Assembly: GCA_013423325.1 (NCBI GenBank)
Contig: BLJB01000127.1
Span: 310,001-374,000, forward strand
Direction of reading: 5' to 3'
DNA from: Usnea hakonensis
Taxonomy: Eukaryota; Ascomycota; Lecanoromycetes; Lecanorales; Parmeliaceae
DNA: 64,000 nucleotides
This document shows positions 20,177 to 31,313 of this stretch, one piece after another. A program made the position numbers and the translations under genes. The notes under the pieces were generated by a model. It saw only the letters and a list, made by a program, of their open reading frames with translations, searched no databases and was not told where the DNA came from. Each line of letters begins with the position of its first letter. Position 1 is the first letter of the stretch.

Positions 20177-21107
20177 GGCAAAAGAATGACGATCTGGGCT
20201 GAGAGGCGAATCGTAGGAGTGCAGATTCACTAGTTCAATGAAAATCACGTAGTCGACTTCAATATGGTCATTTTGTACTGTTGTTGTCGAAAATTTGGAG
20301 TGCTTTGTTTGTCATTGTTAAATGGCAAATTTCTGACGATGGTCGACTACCTCATGACACAAGAATACACAGACGTCGGCTCCAGTAACATCATGGTCAA
20401 TACGAGAATGGAAAGAATGATGGAGTTCCTAGAGGAGAAGTCTGCATTGAGACTTAGGCTACGCATAGGAGCAGACTTGCTTTCTTTCTGGGATCCCTTC
20501 GTGGGAAAATGAACCAACACCTAGGGATTGAGTAGCCATTTAGACGGTTATGATTGTCCATACAGCGGGGCACCTTATTGGCTTTTTCTTGAGCTACATA
20601 GGTTTATAGAATTCTGCTTATTCAATTCAAGCAGCACGAACGTCTCAAAGAGGAAGCATCGTAAGGCTGAACACCAAGCGTCAAAAGTTTCTACATTCAT
20701 AAGGTAAGTGAATCACCATTTAATTACTGCAGCGTCGTCGATGATATGATAGTGTTGTAAGGTTTTTGAATATATAGAATCAACCTTGAGCTATCAAACG
20801 ATCTTATTGCTACCTATGAATTTCGGCTGTATCAGAATGAACGCGAGAAGAGCCTCTCCGGCCGGCAGCGGGAGAGCCCGGAGGGCCCCTAAGACACAGG
20901 GGGTTTGGCTAAGGTAAGGTAATAATCAATAAAAGCATCGTGTCCACAATACATATCTGCCATGGACCACTTCTCTAACCTCTAACGGTATTGGACAGCC
21001 TTACTGCTCCATTTGTGTTTCAATCCTCAAACGTACGTCATCGCGGATATTATGAGGGCAAAAGTCTTTTCGAGCCGGCTTGAAGAGATCTGTTCTTTTC
21101 AACGTGA
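20177..21107. other. Intergenic, head-to-head promoter region
   Basis: A divergent spacer between the DUF7918 gene and the acetyl-CoA transporter gene. It is AT-rich, with GGTAAGGTAATAATC near 20915. The 82-codon frame at 20264-20512 shows no family motif and is not called. Confidence 0.5.
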
Positions 21108-23228
21108 ATGCCTACACCACTAGACGATACTTTCCTTTACAGTCCTCTTCAACCTAATATCCAGCAACACCGTACCTTGCCATTACATCAGTCGCCCTAC
21201 CAACAAGAGCTTGTACCGCTTGCACAATCTTCCCGAGCGCAAGAACTTGCCGAAAGCGACCAGGCCTCAGGAGCCAATGCTCAAGAGCAGGAAAGAGACA
21301 CGCCCACAACATCAAGACCTCGAAGCGTCCCGCAACCGATTTCAACTGCCACTCTCGTAGGCGAAGGCATTAGAGCACTGAACCCGCCTTCCGACGTTGA
21401 CCTTGATATCGACGACCCTCAAATGGAACGTAAAACTAAGAAGTCTTATTCACAAGAGCCAGAGCGGCCGTCATCGACATCCTCGGGAGGCCAGAACGGT
21501 GAGGCTAAGGGAAACATGGATTCCCACCTCGAGATGCGCCGGAAACACCCCTCCCTCGAGCCTCCAACCGCAGCCTCGCAAACTGCCCATCTAATGAGTA
21601 GGGAAAGCTTCACCCTCGACGATGAACCACCACAGACACCCATAACGCCCAATCCGAACTCGAGTTTCTTCGACCTGCCACGACAAGATAGACGCAATTT
21701 CCTGCTTTTAGTGCTCCTATATTTTCTACAAGGGATACCAATGGGGCTTGCATCGGGATCTGTGCCATTCCTCCTCAAACAACATCTTTCATACGGACAG
21801 ATTGGTGTCTTCACATTAGCGTCATACCCATATTCGTTGAAACTACTATGGAGTCCAATAGTGGATGCGGTATGGAGTCCGAGATTGGGGAGGAGAAAGA
21901 GTTGGATCATGCCCATCCAGATATGTTCAGGAATAGGGATGATATATCTTGGAGGCAGGGTCAAAGAGATGATGATTGCTGCCGGTGCAAGCGATGGCTC
22001 AGGCGTGTGGTCTTTTACTTGGTGGTGGTTCTTCCTGGTCTTTCTTTGCGCGACACAGGACATAGCAGTTGATGGGTGGGCCCTCACACTGCTTTCTCCG
22101 CAAAATCTATCCTATGCTTCCACCGCCCAGACAGTGGGTCTTACAGCCGGCCACTTCCTTTCGTACACCGTCTTCCTCGCCTTTAACTCCCCAGACTTCG
22201 CCAACCGCTGGTTTCGCTCTACGCCTAGTACCGAAGGCGTTATGACCCTAGGCGGTTATCTTACGTTCTGGGGCTGGGGCTACCTGCTCGTAACCCTCGG
22301 TCTCGCCATCCTGAAAAAAGAAGACAAGACTAAGGAAAGGGACGGCATTCTCGAAGTCTATAAGAGCATGCTCGGCGTGCTCAAGCTCAAGAACATACAA
22401 AGCATCATCATAATCCACCTCATCGCTAAAATTGGCTTCCAAGCCAACGATGCAGTCACGAACCTCAAGCTTATCGACAAGGGATTCAGCCAAGAAGACA
22501 TGGCTCTTACAGTCCTGATTGACTTTCCTTTTGAAATCAGTTTAGGCTACTATGCTGGCCGCTGGTCCACCTCCAATCCTCCGATTCATGTCTGGTGCTG
22601 GGCGTTCATTGGCCGACTGGTCGCGGCTTGTCTCGCGCAACTCGTCGTCATGATATTTCCTGCCAACGGCGTACAGCCTTGGTATCTCCTCACAGTAATC
22701 AGCTCGCACATCTTTTCCACGTTCACGAGTACAGTCATGTTTGTCGCCATTTCAGCATTCCATGCCAAGATCGCCGATCCAGCAATTGGCGGCACTTATA
22801 TGACTTTGCTTGCTACGTATGTACAATCAATTTCCACTTTGCACGCTTGCTCTTTCGCATAAGCAACAGCTAATAACCATCCCAGCGTCTCTAATCTCGG
22901 CGGTACCTTTCCCCGCTTCTTCATTCTCAAATTCGTCGACTATTTCACTGTCGCAACATGCCACCTACCCACCTCTGCTCCCCTAGAAAAGGATCTCAAA
23001 GGCGACCTCGTCGTATCTTCGTTCAACTGCGTCGCTGAAGCAGAAAAGCACCGCTGTCTCGATGGCGGTGGCACATGCGATATATCGCGAGACGGATACT
23101 ATATCACAAACGTTGTTTGTGTGATTGTTGGAGTGATAACATTTATGCTATATATCAGGCCCGCTGCTTTGAAATTGCAGGCGCTGCCTCTTAGAGCTTG
23201 GAGATTGGGAAGTGGGGATAGGAGCTAG
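21108..23228 (+). CDS. Acetyl-CoA transporter of the SLC33A1/Acatn family
   Basis: Two exons (21108-22816, 22886-23228) give 683 residues. The 69-nt intron has donor GTATGT, branch GCTAAT and acceptor CAG, phase 2, and joins LLAT to VSNLGGTFPRF. The first ~190 residues are polar and disordered. A 12-helix transporter begins at DRRNFLLLVLLYFLQGIPMG. The family signature is strong: GIPMGLASGSVPFLLK, YPYSLKLLWSPIVDA, LGRRKSWIMPIQ, CATQDIAVDGWALTLL and the late SNLGGTFPRF. This family moves acetyl-CoA from cytosol into the ER/Golgi lumen in animals; in fungi the role is by homology. A Cys-containing lumenal loop (CVAEAEKHRC...GGTC) lies before the last helix. Reads as a complete, intact gene. Confidence 0.9.
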
Positions 23229-24809
23229 ATTCAACGGGGGCGTATGTATATAGATGAGATGTTTGATTTAGTAGAATGGAAGGAGGTCACTATAGTCACG
23301 GCACCACAGAAGATACGAAACTGCTGTTTTGCGGATGTGAAAATGAAGGTAAGGAGTAGTAGTGCGAACGAAGTCCCATATTAAAGTGCGCATGGAGAGC
23401 ACAACAATTTATCCTTGTACTTGTAATAGTAAGTAGTTTGTAGGTAGGTACTTAAAGTAAGGTATGTTCTTGAGTCTTGACTGCTGCGGGTGTTTGAGCT
23501 AAAAATAGGGATCGGCATGTTCCAAGCCGTTGACTGGTTGATTTCGACAAGGCGTTTCCGCCCCAGCGTCTTCCCTTCTCTACTCCGTAAATGATTTAAA
23601 AATACTCTACGTACGATCAATCTTGCGGGCCCAGGTACCTTAGCATTCTGATTCGTTGTTTGCCTCATGCGCTGCTGCAAAACCATGTACGATGACGATC
23701 AATTGTGGAGAACCCTGCTCCGACGATTCAAATGCATCGTGCATCAATGCAGGGCATCTTTGTTCCTGAGTCTTGATGCGAAGTGCACGGTTCAACAAGC
23801 AATGCCATGTCCGCGGTCAGCAGATGGCCATCATGGCATAGTATTATTATTTGATTCATAGTTCACATGGTCAATCAATCATATACACTCTAACGTAATA
23901 GAAACCCCTATTCAGACGGGTGACTAAAATGTCTCACTAGGACGCTATTTCAGTCGCGCGGCAGCAGATGCCGTTGATGCGACAGGCCTGTGCACTCGAG
24001 AGGACCGCAAAGACGCATCTATAGGCTAGTTGAAGATGCAAGTAAACGCCTATTGGATGTTGAGAATTGAAACCTCCACTTGCCTCGTATTTGTCCCCGC
24101 CGGGCTTTTGTTGAATGCATGCATCCGCGCCAGAAACAGGGAAGCGGTGAGTGCATTATGAGTATGACAGCAGCAGTTTGAATACTAAACCAAACCCATG
24201 CGGGAAACATGTGTTGCCTATGGCAATCTGATGCAGTCGAGCCAGTGCCAGTGATCGATGATGCACTTATTTCTAGTAGGGTAGGGTAGTGTAGGGGGGG
24301 TTCATTTCATTATTTAGTATTTACTTTACCTTACTTATGTACGACCTGCTTGCTCCATCTTCTTCTCACTTCCCATCCTCGGTCCCCACGTCCCCATTCA
24401 CTCTCTGCAAGAAAATGAAACCTGGGCAATAATAATAATATTATTATTTTATTGGAACATCTTACACTCGTTTGAATGAGAAAGAAAGTCTTGATTTATT
24501 TTGTTGAAAAAAAAACGTGAACGACGTAATATCTTTAATTCACATCCCGTCGTCAAACAGCAATACCTTACCTTACCACGACCAAACCGGATCCCGTCCA
24601 TTCACCAGCGGCCGTAATAATAATAAGGTAGTTGCCCAAGGACCACACCACGATCAAATCCGAAACCGGGTTGCCGAAACTTGGACAAAGACCAGGGTTT
24701 TTCTTTCTTTTCCTACTTATCTATCTATCTTCACTTCCACTTGAGATTCATACTACATCCTCAAATAATTATACATCATCGAGCCGTGCAGTTTTAGGCA
24801 CCGGTCACT
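23229..24809. other. Intergenic, 1.6 kb
   Basis: No credible gene. Low-complexity features include ATT/AAT runs near 24430-24450 and 24614-24628 and CCTTACCTTACC near 24571. The last 500 bases are pyrimidine-rich and probably form the promoter and 5' UTR of the glyoxal oxidase gene. Confidence 0.5.
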
Positions 24810-27438
24810 ATGAAAACGTCATTTGCATTCTCCATCGGCCTCTGTCTCCGGCAAGCCCTAGGCAATATACCGGTCAATTACAAGGTCGAGCTGTCATGTG
24901 ACGCTCTTCTTCCAGGCTCTGTTGCATGCTTGAATGGCATGTCTTGCGCCGACGATATGACGTGAGATATCTACCAGTGATTGCATTGCATGCTAGCTTT
25001 GGTACTGATTTGTTGCAGCTGCTTGAAAGCGCCGCTCCATTCTACTCCAGATTTGTTCCAAATGGACGCCCACAAGCTGCTGCAGCACTACAGACCTCGT
25101 TCCCTTGATGAACTTGTGTCTCGAGCCTACTCCACTGACGGCAGCTGTGGACCGTCGCACGGTGGTCTCCTGTGCGACCCCAACGCCGCGGCCTACCACG
25201 GAACTTGTTGCTCCCAATACGGATACTGTGGGAGCACTGACGCTTACTGTGGAGATGGATGTCAAAGTGGATGTCCTAGCACTGCAACTGGATCTGGTGG
25301 TAATACGCCTCGGGCTTACTCACCGAACGGCCAATGTGGAAATGCCAATGGAGGCCTCCTCTGCGACCCGGACAGCACCGTTTACAAAGGAACATGCTGT
25401 TCATCGTACGGATGGTGTGGTAACACCGCTGCTCACTGTGGGACTGGCTGCCAAAGCGGATGTGATGGCGCAGCTGGCGGTACTGGGGGCAACACTGGAA
25501 CGTCAACGACAGCTGTAGGGGCGACGACAACAGGAGAGCCTGTGCTGGGCTCGCCTACGAGTGCACCTGCAACTGGTGGTGATACTACAGATGGCACTTG
25601 TGGCGCTGGAAATGGGAATACCGTCTGTGGCAACTGGCCGAACGGTGCTTGTTGTTCCCTTTATGGGGTAATTGTCCAGTAGAGCATTCGTCGTAGAACC
25701 CGTTACTGATGATTTCCTAGTTCTGTGGAAACACAACCGCCCATTGTGGCAGTGGCTGTCAAAGCGGGCCATGCACCGGTGCTCCTGAAACCCCGGCACC
25801 AGGTCCATCGCCAGCTCCTGCGTCTCCAAATGCGGGATCTTTCAATATTGTTGGTGAGGCTGGCGTACCAGCTATGCATGCAGGTCTGATGCCAAACGGT
25901 CGTGTTGTTTTCCTTGACAAGGTGGAAAATTACACGCAGATCAAACTCCCAGACGGCCAGTATGCGTACTCCGCAGAATATGATCCCGAAACGAACAAAG
26001 CTGTGGGACTTCAATATTACGTGGGTAGATTCACTTTTTTTGACAGCGTGATGGCTGACCGCATTTTTAGACTAATGCTTTCTGTTCCGGTGGCGCTTTC
26101 TTAGCTGATGGGCGATGGGTGTCTCTTGGGGGTAATGCACCTCTCAGTTTCATTGATCCCACCGTTGGCGATGGATTCACAGCTATTCGGTATCTTACGC
26201 GCTCTGCGACCGATGCAAGTTTGAATGGAGCAAATTGGGCTGAGCCTGGCAACAAGCTGTCGAGCGCCAGATGGTATGCCACAGCACAAACCATGCCTGA
26301 TAGCAGTGTCTTTGTGGCCTCTGGAAGCCTGAACGGACTCGACCCTACCGTTCCTGCTAACAACAACCCAACTTACGAGATTCTGAATGCTGATGGCTTT
26401 TCGAGCGGCGAGAGCATCCCTTTGGAAATCCTCGAGAAGAATCAGCCTTACTACATGTATCCTTTCGTCCATCTCCTGAATGACGGTAATTTATTTATAT
26501 TCGTCTCTAAGTCGGCAGAGATTTTCAATGTGGCTGGTAACAAGACCGTCACTACACTCCCCGATCTGCAGGGAGAATTTCGCACCTATCCCAACACAGG
26601 TGGAAGTGTGCTCCTTCCACTATCAAGCTCGAATGGATGGGCACCCGAAATTGTCATCTGCGGTGGAGGTTCTTACCAAGATATCACGAGTCCAACAGAC
26701 CCCAGTTGCGGTGTCATTCAACCCCTGTCAACCAATCCTACTTGGCAAATGGAGTCAATGCCCGAAGGCCGAGGTATGGTAGAAGGTACTCTTCTTCCCG
26801 ATGGGACCATCATATGGGTCAATGGCTGCGGTCAAGGATCCCAAGGATTTGGTCTCGCCAGGGACCCAACCCTCGAAGCTCTAATCTATGACCCATCCAA
26901 ACCCGTCGGCTCACGCTTTTCGACCGGTGCCAAGTCCACAATTGCACGTCTCTATCATTCTGTGGCTCTTCTCCTACTTGACGGTACACTCATGGTTGCA
27001 GGCTCGAACCCAGTTCAACAGCCTGTCCTGACTCCGGTTCCCAACCAGACACCCTCGGAAGACTATGTGACAGAGTTCCGTGTGGAGATCTACACGCCTC
27101 CCTATCTGCAAAATAATCCTACCCGCCCAACAGACATTGTGCTTTCCTCCAAGGCCCTTTCAGCGGACGGAAGTGAATTCACCGTCTCATTCACAGCCCC
27201 TAGTGGCAACACGGCCTGTGCGGTCGTCTTGTATCATGGGGGCTATGTGACGCATAGTTTGCATATGAATCACCGCATGCTGTTCCTGGACACTACTGGA
27301 TACGAGGCTGGTGCGACGGGTCAAAAGCTGACGGCTACAATGCCGCCGAATCGCAACGTTGCCCAGCCGGGGCCGTATGTGATTTATGTGACTTGTGGGG
27401 GCGTGCCGGGTTATGGGCAATTTGTCATGGTCTCGTAA
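24810..27438 (+). CDS. Secreted copper radical oxidase (glyoxal oxidase type, AA5) with three chitin-binding modules
   Basis: Four exons (24810-24961, 25019-25667, 25721-26020, 26071-27438) give 822 residues. The introns are 50-57 nt, phases 2, 0 and 0. MKTSFAFSIGLCLRQALG is a signal peptide. Three CBM18/hevein-like modules follow, each with the family spacing of cysteines: one around DGSCGPSHGGLLCD...GCQSGC, one around NGQCGNANGGLLCD...GCQSGC, and one split by intron 2, starting DGTCGAGNGNTVC. A Pro/Ala linker leads to the oxidase domain. It shows the copper-radical set: NAFCSGGAFLADG (Cys of the Cys-Tyr cofactor), YMYPFVHLL (partner Tyr), RLYHSVALL (axial Tyr and His) and THSLHMNHR (second His). 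A C-terminal immunoglobulin-like domain ends the protein. It should oxidise aldehydes such as glyoxal or methylglyoxal, making H2O2, while held on chitin or the cell wall. Confidence 0.9.
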
Positions 27439-28115
27439 GGGAGAAGCTCATGATGCAGTGTGGAGAAGTCTGGATGTGGACTTCGATCAGGTATTTGGTT
27501 TTTATCGCCACAGGGTTGCATCATACGTCATGTCGAATAGGATGATCCGATCGAGCCCGACATTGCATTCGGATCTTTCCAGCATCTTTGCTACATGTTT
27601 GCTCATCGGGCTTGCCTCTTGTTGGGATTGAGGATAGCGGCATCTCGATCATTAATGTCAAATACCATATTACCAAATGCCGGATTACTGGTGGTAGCTC
27701 TGCGGTAGTCTTTGATTTTGCATAATGGACTTCTGGGTCCTTGCATCGTGGCTTGACGATAGCCGGCCGATAGTAAAATATTTGATGAAGTGACAGTAAA
27801 GAGGGTATAGATTTACGTGATAAATGTACCAAATCCAATACCAAATATCAACATCAGTAATAATTACTAACATTAACGGCCAATCTCTGGAGGCTTCTTG
27901 ATAAAGTACCTTACATGAAGGAAAAAGAGTCTTGGCCTCATACCCCACCAAAAACTGAATTCTTTGTACTTTATCTCACAGAAACAAGTTAGACTGCACG
28001 CATTTCCTCGGCATGACAACGCCTGCACCTACCTACCTACCTGCCTTACCTTGCCTTCTTCTTTCTACCCTCTTTCAATTACTACCTTACGTATCGCTAT
28101 CAATTTGCAAAACGC
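27439..28115. other. Intergenic spacer
   Basis: The 3' flank of the oxidase and the promoter of the SDR gene. CCTACCTACCTACCTGCC lies just upstream of the SDR start (28028-28048). No gene is seen. Confidence 0.5.
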
Positions 28116-29193
28116 TTGGACAACATGTCATCCTGTGCGCTACCGTCAATGTTTTCACTCGAGGGGCAAACTGCCTTGATCACTGGCGGCACCCGAGGGA
28201 TTGGACGTGCTATGGCCCTAGCTTTGGCTGAAGCAGGCGCAAATATTCTCCTTGTCCAAGTAAAAAACAAAAAAACAAAAAAAAGTCACCGTAAGCGGTA
28301 TCTACGTTGAACTCTTTTCTGAAATCCTGACAGCGCAACACTGCCTTTACGGAGACCAAAATTGCCATTGAGAAGCTAGGTCGGAAAGCCGGCATCTACG
28401 AGGCCAACCTTTCTTCAGAAGAAAGCGTGGCGGCTCTTGTGCCTTCCATCTTACATGATGGCTACAGGATCGATATCCTGTTGAATTGTGCTGGCGTTCA
28501 AAGGAGGTATCCTAGTCATCAATTTCCAAGCCAGGAGTGGAACGAGGTGGGTGCGTCACGCTTTGACCTTCCTTTTTCAAAAGTTCAACCACATCTACGT
28601 ACAGGTCCTTCAAGTCAATCTGACTACAGTCTTCACACTCTGCCGCGATGTCGGTGCCCACATGCTTGGGCAGGGGCCTAATGTTGCAGGCCGTCGGGGA
28701 AGCATAATCAACGTCGCCTCCCTTCTATCTTTTCAGTGGGTCTTCTCCGTCCTATCTCGCTCTTATCCGAATGCAACTGCAAGTCCGAAAATTCATTTCC
28801 CCAATCTTGGCATTTCGCGAATATGTGTCCAGCATTTGTGAACTCAAATAGGAAATGCTAACTACCAGGCGCTACGGCAGAGGAGGTATTACAGTTCCAG
28901 CTTATGCTGCGTCCAAGGGAGGAGTTTCGCAGCTCACCAAGGCTCTATCAAATGAGTGGGCAGGGAAAGGCATTTCAGTCAATGCCATTGCCCCTGGATA
29001 CGTCGCTACAGAGATGAACACGGCGTTGATGGAGGACGCAGATCGGGCACAGAGCATCTTGGGTAGAATCCCAGCCGGGAGATGGGGCACACCGGAGGAT
29101 TTTAAGGGACCGGTCTTGTTCCTGGCGAGTACAGCTTCCCAATACATCTCGGGCGAATGTTTGGTCGTTGATGGAGGGTGGATGGGAAGGTGA
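28116..29193 (+). CDS. Short-chain dehydrogenase/reductase, 2-deoxy-D-gluconate 3-dehydrogenase (KduD)-like
   Basis: Four exons (28116-28259, 28334-28546, 28605-28735, 28881-29193) give 266 residues, the classical SDR length. Cofactor site TGGTRGIG, the NCAG variant of NNAG, catalytic Ser in INVASLLS and the YAASK active-site motif are all present. The ending IPAGRWGTPEDFKGPVLFLA...GGW is that of 2-deoxy-D-gluconate/gluconate-type dehydrogenases. Introns are phase 0, 0 and 2; the last (145 nt) joins LLSF(Q) to GGITVPAYAAS. It should interconvert a sugar-acid hydroxyl and ketone with NAD(P). The nearby Met at 28125 is an equally possible start. A D-2-hydroxyacid dehydrogenase follows on the same strand, which fits sugar-acid metabolism, but no shared pathway is proven. 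Confidence 0.85.
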
Positions 29194-30124
29194 GGTAAAT
29201 GGTTGCGGCTGAAGGCGACACACAAGTTTTAGGTAAGGGTCCTCACTAATAGCTAATAAGGGACCCAGACCCAGACCTTCACATCCTAGGCATAGTCTTC
29301 AACACTACCCGAAGCCCACATGTGTCGGGCCAAGACTCTGACAGAGGCCAAGAAATAATTCACGCAATATTTGACCTACTTTACATTTCGTTTGATCTTG
29401 ATCTTTTTTTACATAGTGGGGGGGGGGTAGGAAGTGGAGAGGAAAGGGGGGGGGGGGGGAAGGGATGGTAGCCAACCCAANNAGGAAGAGGGGGGGGGGG
29501 GGGGGAAAGGATGGTAGCCATCCCAAATATGTGTACTCTATTTCCATGGATCCCATTAAATCGGGAACGAGTAATGCCGAATCTTTAAGGCCGCCCTGCC
29601 GCCGATCTTTAATTGATAAAAGTTACTGCTTTAGCCTAAGGAGTACTTTTAACACAGCTCCCAAAACAGTGCCCCACTCTAGGCTGCGGAATGGCACTCC
29701 CCCCAATCACTGTCACTGAAGAAGGCTTCCACTACAACCCATATGGACGCGGCATGCTAACTTGTAAACTTGTTGCTTCTGCGTGCCGAGCAAGCTTAGC
29801 TAACGGCTACACCCCCACGGCTCGATGCGTTGCCATTAATTGCCGGGATAGCAGCATCAGCGAATAGTAGCCCTTTCAAGTCATTTTAGGTGTCTCCGTT
29901 GTCGCTGACAGATTGCGATCCTGATTTTGGGGAACCAGTGTTTTAACTAACCTCTCAATTGGGGCCAGACTGGGCCTCTAGATTCGGGTATTTAAAATGC
30001 AGAGGCAACGCAACATGAACAGGCGATCCATCACGCGCCCATTTTCTACTGCAACATCGGAAGGTGCAACCCCAACACATACTTCTTCTTATGCGTTCTG
30101 CATTTCCTTTCTGCTGCATTCAAC
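29194..30124. other. Intergenic with poly-G runs and an assembly join
   Basis: This contains the G tracts and the 2-N join described separately (29446-29525). Otherwise it is non-coding, with AT-rich stretches before the next start. Confidence 0.6.
29446..29525. other. Assembly join (NN at 29481-29482) with duplicated flanks
   Basis: A G run followed by GGGATGGTAGCCAACCCA on the left is repeated after the two Ns as a G run followed by AGGATGGTAGCCATCCCA. This is what two overlapping contig ends look like when a homopolymer stopped them from merging, so the sequence is probably written twice here. Confidence 0.75.
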
Positions 30125-31313
30125 ATGCTGCTGTGGGAGGGCAAGAAGCCCATTGTTTTGCTTCTGGGCGAGGTAATTCTCGCCCAGACAGAGTGGAATG
30201 ACCTAGGAGCACTTGCAGAACTACGTGTAAGGCCAGCTTGGTGTACTCAATGGGCAGACCGCTGACATGGCCGGTGCAGCAAGTCAATGAGGGTACCAGA
30301 GATCAATTTCTTAATGATTGTAGGAGAGGTGTCTATGATGGCGTATTGGCAATTTCCAGAACGTATGATTCAACTCAGGCGAGTCCCCAGTCATGAGGTC
30401 AGAGAACAATTATCCTATTCGAAGCTGACAAGACCTTTCTGCCCAGATAACTGGCCGCTTCGATCAAGAACTCATCGACGTCCTGCCTCTCAGCTTGAAA
30501 TTCATCTCCCACAATGGCGCTGGCTACGACTCAATCGACGCCTCCGCCTGCGCACTCCGCGGCATTTCAGTCTCCAACACCCCCGGTGCCGTCGACGCAT
30601 CTACAGCTGACACCACGCTCTTCCTCATTATCGGCGCCCTTCGCAGAATCCACATACCCACCTGCGCCCTGCGAGCAGGTAAATGGCGCGGCCGCATGTG
30701 CTTGACGCATGAGCCTGAAGGAAAAACACTGGGTATACTGGGCATGGGCGGTATCGGCACAGCAGTCGCTCGGCGTGCACTCCCGTTCGGCATGCGGGTA
30801 CAGTACCATAATCGATCCCGTGTACCTGCGTCTCAGAATCCCATGGGGGCAAAATACGTGAGCTTTGAGGAGTTGCTCGAAACCAGCGACATCATTAGCG
30901 TTCACCTTCCCCTTAATGCCAGTACGCGTGACTTGATCTCACGAGACGAATTTGCCACGATGAAAGATGGTGTTGTCCTGATCAATACTGCTCGAGGTCC
31001 CATCGTCAACGAAGATGCACTCGTAGAGGCTTTGGAGAGCGGGAAAGTCTGGGGAGCAGGCTTGGACGTCCATGAGCATGAGCCGAAGATCCATCCTGGA
31101 CTCATTGGTAATGAGAATTGTGTTCTCTTGCCGCATGTTGGAACAGGGACATTGGAAACGCAACGAAAGATGGAGGTGCTGGTTTGCGAGAATATCAAAA
31201 GTGCATTGGAAAAGGGAGATCTCAAGACGCCTGTTGTGGAATCGAGGAAGATCATGATGAAGAACGGAATTCACCTAAGAGAGAGGGAATTAAAAAATGG
31301 GGTGTGCCACTAA
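30125..31313 (+). CDS. D-isomer-specific 2-hydroxyacid dehydrogenase (glyoxylate/hydroxypyruvate reductase-like)
   Basis: Three exons (30125-30226, 30280-30378, 30447-31313) give 355 residues. The N-terminal domain is built from all three: KKPIVLLLGEVILAQTEW, then GTRDQFLNDCRRGVYDGVLA, then LKFISHNGAGYDSIDASAC. The NAD site is LGILGMGGIGTAVARRA. The catalytic triad is visible as Arg in NTARGPIVNEDAL, Glu in DVHEHEP and His in LLPHVGTGT. Intron 1 is GT-AG. Intron 2 (30379-30446) begins GCGAGT after CAG, so it is a GC-AG intron with branch GCTGAC. The enzyme reduces a 2-oxo acid to the D-2-hydroxy acid with NAD(P)H, and the fungal relatives are usually labelled glyoxylate reductases. The last ~25 residues are a basic, low-complexity extension. 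Confidence 0.88.
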
